From Labilithrix sp. (GTDB lineage: Bacteria; Myxococcota_A; Polyangia; Polyangiales; Polyangiaceae), in NCBI GenBank assembly GCA_019637175.1, contig JAHBWD010000056.1, positions 1 through 57,880 on the forward strand: 57,880 bases of DNA. The letters run 5' to 3'. Shown piece by piece: positions 9,026 through 17,767 of the stretch. Below the pieces are notes generated by a model. It searched no databases and was not told where the DNA came from. It saw only the letters and a program-made list of their open reading frames with translations. Both the position numbers and the translations under genes were made by a program. The first letter of the stretch is position 1; every line of letters begins with the position of its first letter.

Positions 9026-11299
9026 ATGTCGGAGCCGAAAGCCTCGAAGGCTGGGTCGAGCGTAGCGGCGGAGATCGGCGCCGTCGCCGAGAGCGTCGAG
9101 AAGCGCTTCCTCAAGGGGAGGCGCGTGCTCGCGTTCGCCGAGTACCTCGACCTCTTCGCGAGCGATCCCTTGCGCTTCGCGCGCGACGCGAGCGGCTACG
9201 TCCGCGACTGCTTCGACCACTTCGGCACCACGAGCGTCGAGCACCCGTGGGGGCGCTTCACCCGCTGGAGCTTGTTCGATCTGCCGTGGGATCCGTCGCA
9301 GCGGCCGCACGCGCTCATCGGCCAGGAGCAGGTGCAAGAAGAGATCTACCGGAGCCTCTCGAACTTCGTCCGCGAGAAGCGGCCGAACCGCCTCGTTCTG
9401 CTCCACGGCCCGAACGGATCGGCGAAGAGCACGATCGTCGCCTGCATGATGCGCGCGCTCGAGCACTACTCGATGCTCGATCAAGGCGCGCTCTACCGCT
9501 TCAACTGGGTGTTCCCCTCGAGCAAGACGCTGCGCGGGAGCCTCGGCTTCGGGCAGAAGGAGCAGGCGTCGCAGGTCGCGAGCTTCGCCCACCTGCCCGA
9601 CGATCAGATCGACGCGAAGCTGCTCGTCGAGGTGCGCGACCATCCGCTCTTCTTGATCCCCGTCGACGAGCGGCAGAAGCTGCTCGAGCGCCTCGTCAAG
9701 GAGCGCGACGCGAGCGCCGACGAAGGCTTCTGCGATTGGATCCTGCGCGGCGAGCTCTCGCACAAGAGCCAGCAGGTCTTCGAGGCGCTGCTCTCGAGCT
9801 ACAACGGCTCGTACACCGACGTGCTCAAGCACGTGCAGGTGGAGCGCTACTTCATCTCGCAGCGCTACCGCGTGGGCGCCGTCACGATCGGCCCGCAGAT
9901 GAGCGTCGACGCCGCGGAGCGGCAGATCACGATGGATCGATCGCTCGCCTCGCTGCCCGCGTCGCTCCAGGCGATCACGCTCTACGAGGCGAAGGGCGAG
10001 CTCATCGACGCCGCCGGCGGCGTCCTCGAGTTCAGCGATCTCCTCAAGCGGCCCCTCGACGCGTTCAAGTACCTCCAGCTCTCGGTCGAGACGGGCGAGG
10101 TCGCCCTCACGCAGCAGAACGTGCAGCTCAACTGCGTCATGACCGGCAGCGCCAACGAGCTGCACCTCGACGCGTTCCGCGAGCACCCCGAGTTCGCGAG
10201 CTTCCGCGGGCGCCTCGAGCTGATTCGAACGCCGTACCTCCGGAGCTACGAGCACGAGCAGCAGATCTACGACACGCACGTCGTGCCTCACATCCGCCGC
10301 CACGTCGCGCCCCACGCGACCGAGATGGCCGCGCAGTTCGCGGTGCTCACGCGGATGCGCAAGCCCAACACCGACAAGTACCCGCGCGCGCTCTCGAACG
10401 CGCTCTCTGGCCTCACCGCCGTCGAGAAGATGGACCTCTACGCGACCGGGCGATCGCCCGAGCGCCTCGAGTCCGACGCGCAGAAGGTGCTGCGCGCGGG
10501 CGTCCGCGAGGTCTTCGAGGAGAGCGACTCGTACCCGATCTACGAAGGCCGCGTCGGCGCGAGCCCGCGCGAGATGCGCGTCGTGCTCCTCGACGCGGCG
10601 CAGTCGGTCGTCTACCGGTGCCTCTCGCCCCTCGCCGTGCTCGACGAGATCGAGCAGCTCTGCATGCGCAAGGCCGAGTTCGAATGGCTCCAGCAAGACA
10701 CCCAGGCCGGCGGCTATCACGACGTGAAGCTCTTCCGCGAGACGCTCTTCTCGCGCCTGCTCTCGGTGTGGGAGCAGGAGCTCTACGCGTCGAGCGGGCT
10801 CGTCGCCGACGCGCAGTACGATGATCTCTTCGAGAAGTACGTGCAGCACGTCAGCGTGTGGGTGAAGAAGGAGCGCATCCGCAACAAGATCACGGGCGAG
10901 TACGAGGAGCCCGACGAGGGGATGATGCGCGAGGTCGAGCGCCTGCTCGACGTGAAGGGCGACGTGCAGGAGGCGCGCAAGCAGATGATCAGCGGCATCG
11001 CCGCGTGGGCCATCGACCACCCGGGTCAGAAGGTGGAAGCCAAGAACGTCTTCCCCCAGTACCTCCGGCGGCTGCGTGACGCGATCTTCACCGACAAGCG
11101 CATCGAGGTCGCCAAGCAGGCGCGCGACATCGTCGTGCTCGTGCGCGACGAGGGCTCGGGGCTCGACGACGCGCGGCGCCGCGAGGTGCGCGAGGTCATC
11201 GCGCAGCTCGAGAAGCGCTTCTCGTATTGCGACGACTGCGCCGCCGACATGGCCAGCATGCTCGTGCGCAAGCGCTACAGCGATCTGATCGTCAACTGA
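9026..11299 (+). CDS. prkA: PrkA-type serine protein kinase
   Basis: The 757-residue protein matches the PrkA family: the N-terminal AAA part has P-loop HGPNGSAKST (about 127-136) after the PHALIGQEQVQEEIY segment, followed by the long helical region with TGSANELHLDAFREHPEF and YLRSYEHEQQIYDTHV, both typical of PrkA. Family members phosphorylate proteins on Ser in response to starvation or sporulation. It is longer than the usual 640-residue enterobacterial protein. The YeaH and SpoVR genes that often accompany prkA are absent; instead the end of the gene overlaps or abuts a MATE exporter. A myxobacterial role in development is possible but is inference. Confidence 0.88.
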   Translation: MSEPKASKAGSSVAAEIGAVAESVEKRFLKGRRVLAFAEYLDLFASDPLRFARDASGYVRDCFDHFGTTSVEHPWGRFTRWSLFDLPWDPSQRPHALIGQEQVQEEIYRSLSNFVREKRPNRLVLLHGPNGSAKSTIVACMMRALEHYSMLDQGALYRFNWVFPSSKTLRGSLGFGQKEQASQVASFAHLPDDQIDAKLLVEVRDHPLFLIPVDERQKLLERLVKERDASADEGFCDWILRGELSHKSQQVFEALLSSYNGSYTDVLKHVQVERYFISQRYRVGAVTIGPQMSVDAAERQITMDRSLASLPASLQAITLYEAKGELIDAAGGVLEFSDLLKRPLDAFKYLQLSVETGEVALTQQNVQLNCVMTGSANELHLDAFREHPEFASFRGRLELIRTPYLRSYEHEQQIYDTHVVPHIRRHVAPHATEMAAQFAVLTRMRKPNTDKYPRALSNALSGLTAVEKMDLYATGRSPERLESDAQKVLRAGVREVFEESDSYPIYEGRVGASPREMRVVLLDAAQSVVYRCLSPLAVLDEIEQLCMRKAEFEWLQQDTQAGGYHDVKLFRETLFSRLLSVWEQELYASSGLVADAQYDDLFEKYVQHVSVWVKKERIRNKITGEYEEPDEGMMREVERLLDVKGDVQEARKQMISGIAAWAIDHPGQKVEAKNVFPQYLRRLRDAIFTDKRIEVAKQARDIVVLVRDEGSGLDDARRREVREVIAQLEKRFSYCDDCAADMASMLVRKRYSDLIVN

Positions 11300-12606
11300 A
11301 GAGTCTCCCCGCCGAGGTTCGCAAGCTCGCGCTGCCGGCGATCCTGCACTCGCTGTTGCAGACGCTCGTCTTCGTCGTCGACCGCCTGATGCTCGGGCGA
11401 CACGGCGACGCTTCGCTCGCGGCGATGCAGATCGGAGGCGCGATCGAGTGGTCGATCTGGAGCGTCTTCTCCGCGTTCGAGGTGGGCACGATCGCGCGCG
11501 TCGGGCGGCACGTGGGCGCGAAGGATCCGGCGGCGGCGCGGCGCGCGGCGTGGCTGTCGCTCGGCCTCGCGGCGGGGATCGGGACGGCGGTCGCGGTGCT
11601 GTCGCCGCTCTTGCTCACGCTCCTGCCGCTCCTCGCGAAGAACGTCTCGCCGGCGGCGATGGACGAGGCGCGCGGATACCTCGGCGTGACGATGGCCGCC
11701 TCGCCGGTGGTGTTCCTCGCGATGACCGCGATCGCGACGCTCCAGGCGGGCGGCGACACGAAGACGCCGCTCGCGATCGGGATCGGCGCGAACGTGGTCC
11801 ACGTCGGGCTCAACGCGCTGCTGATCCCCCGGATGGGCGCGCGCGGCGCCGGGATCAGCACGGCCGTGACGTTCGCGCTCGAGGCGGCGCTCGCGCTCGC
11901 GGCGCTCGTGAGCGTGAAACGGGCGGTGTCGCTTCGATCGCGCGGCGCGCGCGCGCGCACGACGACGAAAGAGGAGGGGAGGCGGCTCCTCGGGATCGCA
12001 GGGCCTGCGTTCGTCGAGCGCGTCCTCTATCACGTGGGGTACGTCGGGTACGTGCTCGTGATCGCCAAGCTCGGCGATCACGCGATGGCGGCGAACCAGT
12101 CGCTCATCAGCGTCGAGTCGATCTGCTTCCTCTCGGCCGACGGCTTCGGGATCGCGAGCGCGGCGCTCGTCGCGCAGAAGCTCGGCGCCGACAAACACGA
12201 CGAAGCGCGCAGCGTGATGAAGATCGCGACGCGCGACGCGGTGATCGCGCTCACCTGCTTCGGGCTGATCGCGCTCGCGCTCCGCGGGCTCATCCTGCCG
12301 AGATTCTCGAGCGATCCCGAGGTGCTGGCGATCGGGTCGAGCGCGATGCCCGTGCTCGCCGTCGCGCAGCCGTTCATGGCGATCGGCATCGTGCTCGCGC
12401 AGTCGCTGCGCGGCGCGGGCAGGACGCGCGAGGCGCTCGGCGTGAGCATCATCGGCGCGGTCGTCGTGCGCCTCTCGGCGACGTGGTTCTTCGCGATCAC
12501 GCTCGGCCTCGGGTTGCCGGGCGTGTGGATGGGATCGACGCTCGACTGGATGGTGCGGAGCGCGCTGCTCGCGGCGATCGCGTCGCGGCGCCGCGCGGCG
12601 GTCTGA
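11227..12606 (+). CDS. MATE family efflux transporter
   Basis: The product has the twelve-helix layout of multi-antimicrobial extrusion proteins, with VVDRLMLGRHGDASLAAMQIGG after helix 1, TLQAGGDTKTPLAIG in the first half and the repeat pattern in the second half (ALRGAGRTREALGVSI). MATE proteins export drugs or metabolites with Na+ or H+. No ATG or GTG start exists: the listed TTG at 11227 overlaps the prkA gene by 73 bp, and a CTG at 11296, which overlaps the prkA stop, is an alternative that leaves about 10 residues before helix 1. Coupled translation with prkA is likely. Confidence 0.85.
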   Translation: MRRLRRRHGQHARAQALQRSDRQLKSLPAEVRKLALPAILHSLLQTLVFVVDRLMLGRHGDASLAAMQIGGAIEWSIWSVFSAFEVGTIARVGRHVGAKDPAAARRAAWLSLGLAAGIGTAVAVLSPLLLTLLPLLAKNVSPAAMDEARGYLGVTMAASPVVFLAMTAIATLQAGGDTKTPLAIGIGANVVHVGLNALLIPRMGARGAGISTAVTFALEAALALAALVSVKRAVSLRSRGARARTTTKEEGRRLLGIAGPAFVERVLYHVGYVGYVLVIAKLGDHAMAANQSLISVESICFLSADGFGIASAALVAQKLGADKHDEARSVMKIATRDAVIALTCFGLIALALRGLILPRFSSDPEVLAIGSSAMPVLAVAQPFMAIGIVLAQSLRGAGRTREALGVSIIGAVVVRLSATWFFAITLGLGLPGVWMGSTLDWMVRSALLAAIASRRRAAV

Positions 12607-12619
12607 TACGTTCTGCGTG

Positions 12620-13231
12620 ATGACTCGCGCGGTGTGCCTCGCCTTCGCTCTCGCGGCCTGCTCGACCTCGGAGACTTCGCCGGCGCCGGCCGGCGGCGAT
12701 GGCGACGCCGGTGGCGACACCGACACCGACGCCGCCGTCGTCGAGCCCGGGCGCGACGCGGGCGCCGAGGCGTCGCCGTCGAGCGCGTGCGAAGGCGCGT
12801 GCAAGACGACGGCGCTCGAGGCCGACTTCGGCGGCGTGAAGCGCGCGCTCGATCGCGCGCAGCTCGGCGTCGAGCCCGGCGACGGCGGCGTCGTGAGGCT
12901 CCACGTCGAGGCGCACGCCGGCGGTGACGCCGCGTGCCCGACGCAGACGTCGCCGACGCCGGATCGCACGATCGTGATCGCGGGCGTCGCCCGCGGCGCC
13001 GCAGGGCGCACGTTCACGCAGGCCGACGGCGCGAGGGGGGCGTTCTTCGACTTCGCGGGCGATCTCGGGCTTCCGCCGCTCACGCGATCGACCGCGATGA
13101 AGATCACCGTCGTCGCCGAAGACGTCGCGACGCCGCCCGGCTGGGTCGCGTTCGACGTCGACGCGACGTTCCCCGAGGGCACGGTGAAGGGCCACCTCTA
13201 CGCGACGTACTGCGCGTCGCTCTCGGAGTGA
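12620..13231 (+). CDS. Lipoprotein of unknown function
   Basis: A signal peptide ending FALAACST (lipobox) is followed by a Gly/Asp/Ala-rich linker to about residue 55 and a 150-residue domain without recognised motifs. Four cysteines (CEGACK, CPTQ and CASLSE) could form disulfides outside the cytoplasm. A GTG directly before the ATG (12617) is an equally possible start. The gene follows the MATE gene by 13 bp. The Asp-rich linker is typical of myxobacterial surface lipoproteins. I do not recognise the family. Confidence 0.68.
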   Translation: MTRAVCLAFALAACSTSETSPAPAGGDGDAGGDTDTDAAVVEPGRDAGAEASPSSACEGACKTTALEADFGGVKRALDRAQLGVEPGDGGVVRLHVEAHAGGDAACPTQTSPTPDRTIVIAGVARGAAGRTFTQADGARGAFFDFAGDLGLPPLTRSTAMKITVVAEDVATPPGWVAFDVDATFPEGTVKGHLYATYCASLSE

Positions 13232-13789
13232 CTATCGATACGGGCTCGGGCGACCCTCGAGCTTGAGGCGCGCGGTTCGCACGCCGAAGATCTCGGCGCC
13301 GCCGGGCGTCAGGATCGGCCCGAGCATCGTGCTCGCGAAGATCGCGGCGATGGTGAGCGCCACGCGATCGTCCTCGGACTCGGGCGTGATGAGCCAGATC
13401 GTCTTGCAGCGCTCGGCGAGGAGCGAGAGGCCGCTCGTCATCTGACGGCGCTCGGCCTCTTCGGCGGCGGCGACGTCGGCCTGATCGACGCGCCGCCCGA
13501 AGCACGTGCGCGTGCCCGACGTCGCGCCGTCGTTGCCCGCGATCACGACGCGCGCGACGTCGCTCTCCGGTGGGAGGAGGCCGTAGTCTTTGTCGACGGT
13601 GAGGCCGAGCTTGGTCTGGAAGAAGCGGTCGGCCTGCGTGCGGATCGCAGCGACGTCGAGACACGCGTCGGGCCGCTGCGCGAAGACGGCGTAGCATCGC
13701 GATCGCGCGGGGGGCCGCAGCGCGCCGGGCTGGAGCACGCCGCGCTCGTCGAGCAGCTCGCGGAGCGCTTCTTCGGTGAGCGCGGTCAC
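13232..13789 (-). CDS. Conserved-looking protein of unknown function
   Basis: The reading frame on the minus strand has sensible amino acid composition from a GTG at 13789 (MTALTEEALRELLDERG), giving 185 residues without signal peptide or membrane segment. It has two Cys in the first half and one pair of Phe-rich segments (ADRFFQTKLGLTVDKDYGLL). Further upstream the frame turns into a shadow of tatD, which supports the chosen start. The start is 25 bp from the divergent tatD start, and the stop meets that of the preceding lipoprotein gene directly. I do not recognise the function. Confidence 0.62.
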   Translation of the reverse strand: MTALTEEALRELLDERGVLQPGALRPPARSRCYAVFAQRPDACLDVAAIRTQADRFFQTKLGLTVDKDYGLLPPESDVARVVIAGNDGATSGTRTCFGRRVDQADVAAAEEAERRQMTSGLSLLAERCKTIWLITPESEDDRVALTIAAIFASTMLGPILTPGGAEIFGVRTARLKLEGRPSPYR

Positions 13790-13814
13790 GACGCGTACGA
13801 TAGTCTCTGGCCAC

Positions 13815-14606
13815 GTGCTCGTCGACACGCACTGCCACCTCGACCCGCAGTACTTCCCCGCCGGTCCCGACGAGGTGCTCTCTCGCGCGCGCGCCGCAGG
13901 GGTCGAGGGGTTCGTCGTCATCGGCGTCGGCTCCGATCTCGCGCCGGCGCGCGCGGCGGTCGCGCTCGCCAAGCGCATCCCCGAGCGCACCGCGGCCGCG
14001 GTGGGCGTTCACCCGCACGACGCGACGACGCTCGACGACGCCGCCTACGACGAGCTCGCGAAGCTCGTCCGCGAGCCCGAGGTCGTCGCCGTCGGCGAGA
14101 TCGGCCTCGACTACCACTACGATCACTCGCCGCGCGACGTTCAGCGCGCGACGTTCGCGCGCCTCGTGGGCCTCGCGCGCGAGGTGAGAAAGCCCATCGT
14201 CGTGCACACGCGGAGCGCGCCGGCCGACACGCTCGACGTCCTCGATCGCGAAGGCGCGAGAGACGTCGGCGGCGTGATCCATTGCTTCAGCGAAGATCGC
14301 GCGTTCGCCGCGCGCGCGCTCGATCTCGGGTTTTTCATTTCGTTCTCGGGGATCGTGACGTTCAAGAGCTCCGCCGCGATCCAAGACGTCGCGCGCTGGG
14401 CTCCGCTCGATCGCATCCTCGTCGAGACCGACAGCCCCTACCTCGCGCCCGTGCCCCTCCGGGGCAAGCCGTGCGAGCCCGCGTTCGTCGTTCACACCGC
14501 CAAGCACGTGGCGGTCCTCCGTCAGATCGCCTTCGAAGCGCTCGCCGAGGCGACGACGGCGAACGCCGAGCGCGCCTTTCACCGCGGTTTTTCCGCGGCG
14601 AAATGA
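13815..14606 (+). CDS. tatD: TatD family metal-dependent hydrolase (DNase)
   Basis: The 263-residue protein has the TatD metal-binding pattern: DTHCHLD at the N-terminus, VGEIGLDYHYDHSP with the Glu and catalytic region, VVHTRSA, IHCFSED and the terminal VETDSPYLAPVPLRG. TatD proteins are TIM-barrel enzymes with 3'-exonuclease activity on DNA or RNA, probably for repair of oxidised ends. The GTG at 13815 is chosen since it places the first metal ligands at residues 5-7. Its stop overlaps the ATG of the TonB-like gene (ATGA). Confidence 0.92.
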   Translation: MLVDTHCHLDPQYFPAGPDEVLSRARAAGVEGFVVIGVGSDLAPARAAVALAKRIPERTAAAVGVHPHDATTLDDAAYDELAKLVREPEVVAVGEIGLDYHYDHSPRDVQRATFARLVGLAREVRKPIVVHTRSAPADTLDVLDREGARDVGGVIHCFSEDRAFAARALDLGFFISFSGIVTFKSSAAIQDVARWAPLDRILVETDSPYLAPVPLRGKPCEPAFVVHTAKHVAVLRQIAFEALAEATTANAERAFHRGFSAAK

Positions 14607-16039
14607 CGGCGAAGCGAAGCACACAGCCGCACACCTCGCCTGGCGCGTGGCGTGCATCGAGGGAAGGCCCTACGCTGAAGGAGGGCTCGCTGTTGGAACG
14701 AAGCAGGTCGCCAAGCGCGCCGGCGGTACGTCGCCGGGGGTTGGGGGGATGGTGGTTCGCCGCCTCGGTCACCACCCATGTCGCCCTCATCGCCGTGCTC
14801 GGCGCCGCGGCGTATCACTTCACGCTCGCGCGCGAGCGACGCGCGCTCGAGAGCCGCACGGCGGCGCCCGAGGTCGTCGTCGCGGTGGAGCTACCGAGCT
14901 TCTCCGAAGGATCGCTCACGGCCGATCGGGACGAGGTCCCCGAAGGGGCGAAGCCCTCGGCGCACGGCGGCTCGACGATCGCCCGCATCGACACCGCGAC
15001 CCTCGGTCGAGGCGGGCAGGCCACGGGCACGCGCGCGACCAACCTCGCGGCCATGGAAGAGCAGATGCGCCTCAGCCCCGATCTGCTGAGCCGCCTCGAT
15101 CGCGATCAACACCAGCGGCTGCGCACGGCGCCGCTCCGAACGACGCATGAAGATCGCCGCGCGACGACGCATCCGACCGAGCTCACGTTCCTCGCGACGG
15201 GCACGGGCGAGCACCCCGAGCGGCGGCCGAACGCGGCCGCGGATCCGAGCCGCGGATCTCTGCGCGCGCCGAAGCCCTCGGTCGTCGGCGGTCATCCGGG
15301 CGCGCGCGATCTCGACGCGCTCATCCCCGGCGCGGGCGACGCGACGGGCCGTTCGTCGCCCGGCGCCTCGCAGCGCGGCCAGCTCATGGCGAGCCCAGGC
15401 GTCGGCGTTCGCGACGGCGCGGCCGGCACACGCCACGCCGAGGCCGCGCGCATCATGCACGGGCGGCCGGCCGTTCAAGAAGGAGCGCCGACGGTGACGG
15501 GCGCGTTCCGCGGTCGACCGAACGACACGATCGACAGCGAACAAGAGGTCGCCACCATCGTGCAGTCGCAGGTCCACGCGAGCTTCGCCGGCGCGCTCGC
15601 CGGCGAGGGCCGCGGCGGATCGGCCGGCCCCGCGCCCGATCCCGGCGCCGGCGCCGCGCAGGGGAGGGGATCGACCGCGCGCCCGATGGGCAGCGGCGAC
15701 GGCGACGTCTTCGACTGGTACACGAACGATCCGAACCTCCAGCCGTACTTCCGACAGATCCACGCGAAGGTTCACCCGCTCTGGCGCGACGCGTTCCCGA
15801 AGAGCGCGATCGCGGAGCTCAAGCAGGGCACCGTCATCCTGATGATCACGATCGCCGCCGACGGCAGGGCGAGCGTCGGCTGGCCGCCCGTTCGCCCGAG
15901 CGGCATCGACGAGTTCGACCGCAACTGCGCCGAGGCCGTCCGCAAGGCGAGCCCCTTCGGGCCGATCCCGGCTTCGCTCGGCCGAACGACGCTCCGCGTG
16001 CGGATGCCCTTCGAGGCGAAGAACCCGATCGTGAAGTAG
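14603..16039 (+). CDS. TonB-like energy-transducer/AgmX-type membrane protein
   Basis: This 478-residue protein has one membrane segment (about 49-73: WWFAASVTTHVALIAVLGAAAYHF), a long, disordered Gly/Pro/Arg-rich periplasmic spacer, and a C-terminal TonB-type domain from about 375 (YFRQIHAKVHPLWRDAFPK to RVRMPFEAK). It would couple inner-membrane energy to an outer-membrane or envelope process, perhaps with ExbB/ExbD-like motors located elsewhere. It overlaps the tatD stop by four bases. The cytoplasmic N-terminus of about 48 residues is longer than in a classic TonB, so it may belong to a TonB/TolA-like or motility-linked protein family. Confidence 0.78.
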   Translation: MTAKRSTQPHTSPGAWRASREGPTLKEGSLLERSRSPSAPAVRRRGLGGWWFAASVTTHVALIAVLGAAAYHFTLARERRALESRTAAPEVVVAVELPSFSEGSLTADRDEVPEGAKPSAHGGSTIARIDTATLGRGGQATGTRATNLAAMEEQMRLSPDLLSRLDRDQHQRLRTAPLRTTHEDRRATTHPTELTFLATGTGEHPERRPNAAADPSRGSLRAPKPSVVGGHPGARDLDALIPGAGDATGRSSPGASQRGQLMASPGVGVRDGAAGTRHAEAARIMHGRPAVQEGAPTVTGAFRGRPNDTIDSEQEVATIVQSQVHASFAGALAGEGRGGSAGPAPDPGAGAAQGRGSTARPMGSGDGDVFDWYTNDPNLQPYFRQIHAKVHPLWRDAFPKSAIAELKQGTVILMITIAADGRASVGWPPVRPSGIDEFDRNCAEAVRKASPFGPIPASLGRTTLRVRMPFEAKNPIVK

Positions 16040-16096
16040 AGCTCCGGGGTTCGGTTTCTTGCCGGTCTTGGGCGCGCCCACTACTGTTTCGGGGGC

Positions 16097-17692
16097 GTGC
16101 AAGTCGTCGGCGGTCGATTCCATCTGATCGCGCACCTCGGTGGAGGCGCGACCTCGGACGTCTCTCTCGCGAAGACGGACGCGAAGTCGGACGTCGGTCG
16201 CCTCTCCGTGATCAAGCGCCTCAAGCTCGGCAAGGACGCCGAGCCCGCGCTCGTCGAGCAGTTCGCCGACGAGGCGAGGCTCTCGCTGCGGCTGATCCAC
16301 GCGAACATCGCGCAGGCCTTCGAGGCCGGCTCGGACGACGCCGGGCCCTTCCTCGTCCTCGAGTACCTCGAAGGGCAGACGCTCTCGCGCATTCGCTCGC
16401 GCGCGCAGAGGAGCGCGGGCGGCCTGCCGCGCGCGATCGCGCTCAACGTCGTCATGGCGGTCGCGACGGGCCTCGCCTACGCGCACTCCGCGCAAGACGA
16501 AGCGGGCAAGCCGCTGCGGATCGTCCATCGCGACGTCTCGCCCGACAACATCGTCGTGACCTACGCCGGCGCGACGAAGCTCATCGACTTCAGCGTCGCC
16601 ACCGCCGCCGCGAGCAAGTCGAAGAGCGGCGCCAAGGGCAACATCTCGTACATGGCGCCCGAGCAGACGAGCTCGTCGATCGCGCTCGACGAGCGCGCCG
16701 ACGTCTTCGCGACGGGCCTCGTTCTCTGGGAGCTGCTCGCCGGCAAGCGGATGTGGGAGGGCCTGTCGGAAGCGGAGGTGCTCGCGCGCCTCGCCGACGA
16801 CAAGCCGCTGCCGGCGCTCCGCTCGGTCGTGCCCGACATGCCCGAAGAGCTCGACGCGATCTGCGCGCAGGCGCTGAAGAAGGTCCGCGACGAGCGCTAC
16901 GAGTCCGCGGTCGAGCTGCGCGAGGCGATCGAGAAGGCCGCGCAGAAGCTCGGCCTCCGCGCGACGACGCGCGAGGTCGCCGAGCTCGTCACGTCGCTCT
17001 TCGAAGAGGAGCGCGAGAAGATGCGCACGATCGTCGAGGAGGCGATCGTCGGCGCCGGAGGCACGGGCAAGGGGCTGCCGCGCCTGCGGCCTGCGCCGCC
17101 GTCGTCGTCGAAGCAGTTCGTCGACGACGAGACCGATCCGAGGCTCTGGGCGCCGACGCACCCGCGCGCGGCGGACTCTTCGCCCGACGGCACGTCCGCG
17201 CGCGTCGTCGAGGTCTTGCGCGTCGAGCAGGCGCCCTCGGGCGATCGACGCTTCACGCTGCTCATCGCCGGCGCCGTCTTGATCGCGTTCGCGGTCGTCG
17301 CGGTCGTCGCGCTGACGCGCGATCAGACCAAGCCGATCGACGACAAGCCCGTCACGACCGCGACGCCGCCGCCGCCGCCTCCCGAGCCGTCGGCTTCGGC
17401 GTGGGTCGAGCCCGTCGAGGTCACGATCGAGATCAGCGTGAACCCGACGAGCGCGCGCCTCTCCGTCGACGGCGTGAAGGTCAACACGCCGTATCGAACC
17501 ACGGTCGCGACCGGGAAGTTCGTGCACGACGTCAAGGCCGAGGCCGATGGCTTCGAGCCTCGGTCGATGAAGGTCGTCTTCGATCGCGATCGATCGATCG
17601 AGATCGCCCTGACGCCCACGAAGCCGCCGCCGTTCGGCTTCGTACCGCCCCCGCCCAAGCCGCCGCCGAAGCCCGACGACGCGGGCCGCTGA
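16097..17692 (+). CDS. Serine/threonine protein kinase with PEGA domain (DFS variant)
   Basis: This 531-residue protein has a kinase domain with loop GGGATSDV (about 15-22), Lys40, HRDVSPDN at 144 and DFS at 164 in place of DFG, then MAPEQ. The catalytic Asp residues and Asn are present but the loop Lys is Ser and the Gly of DFG is Ser; the former is frequent among myxobacterial kinases. A membrane segment (around 390-410) leads to a Pro-rich linker and a PEGA domain (VNPTSARLSVDGVKVNTPY). It starts with GTG and lies 57 bp after the TonB-like gene. Activity cannot be taken for granted. Confidence 0.88.
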   Translation: MQVVGGRFHLIAHLGGGATSDVSLAKTDAKSDVGRLSVIKRLKLGKDAEPALVEQFADEARLSLRLIHANIAQAFEAGSDDAGPFLVLEYLEGQTLSRIRSRAQRSAGGLPRAIALNVVMAVATGLAYAHSAQDEAGKPLRIVHRDVSPDNIVVTYAGATKLIDFSVATAAASKSKSGAKGNISYMAPEQTSSSIALDERADVFATGLVLWELLAGKRMWEGLSEAEVLARLADDKPLPALRSVVPDMPEELDAICAQALKKVRDERYESAVELREAIEKAAQKLGLRATTREVAELVTSLFEEEREKMRTIVEEAIVGAGGTGKGLPRLRPAPPSSSKQFVDDETDPRLWAPTHPRAADSSPDGTSARVVEVLRVEQAPSGDRRFTLLIAGAVLIAFAVVAVVALTRDQTKPIDDKPVTTATPPPPPPEPSASAWVEPVEVTIEISVNPTSARLSVDGVKVNTPYRTTVATGKFVHDVKAEADGFEPRSMKVVFDRDRSIEIALTPTKPPPFGFVPPPPKPPPKPDDAGR

Positions 17693-17724
17693 AGCCTCGC
17701 CTTTTCCAGGGCGGAAATAGTTCC

Positions 17725-17764
17725 TTGACGAATCGTCAGAGAATGTTATCTGACAGTTCGTCAG
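17725..17764 (+). promoter_or_regulatory. Promoter with two TetR-type palindromes
   Basis: A -35 box TTGACG (17725-17730) and a -10-like TATCTG (17747-17752, 16 bp spacing) precede the SDR gene. Two related inverted repeats overlap them: TGACGAATCGTCA (17726-17738, perfect except the centre) and TGACAGTTCGTCA (17751-17763). Their centres are 25 bp apart. The predicted start of transcription leaves fewer than ten bases before the ATG. The TetR gene is the second gene of the operon, so autorepression is likely. Confidence 0.72.
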
Positions 17765-17767
17765 ACA

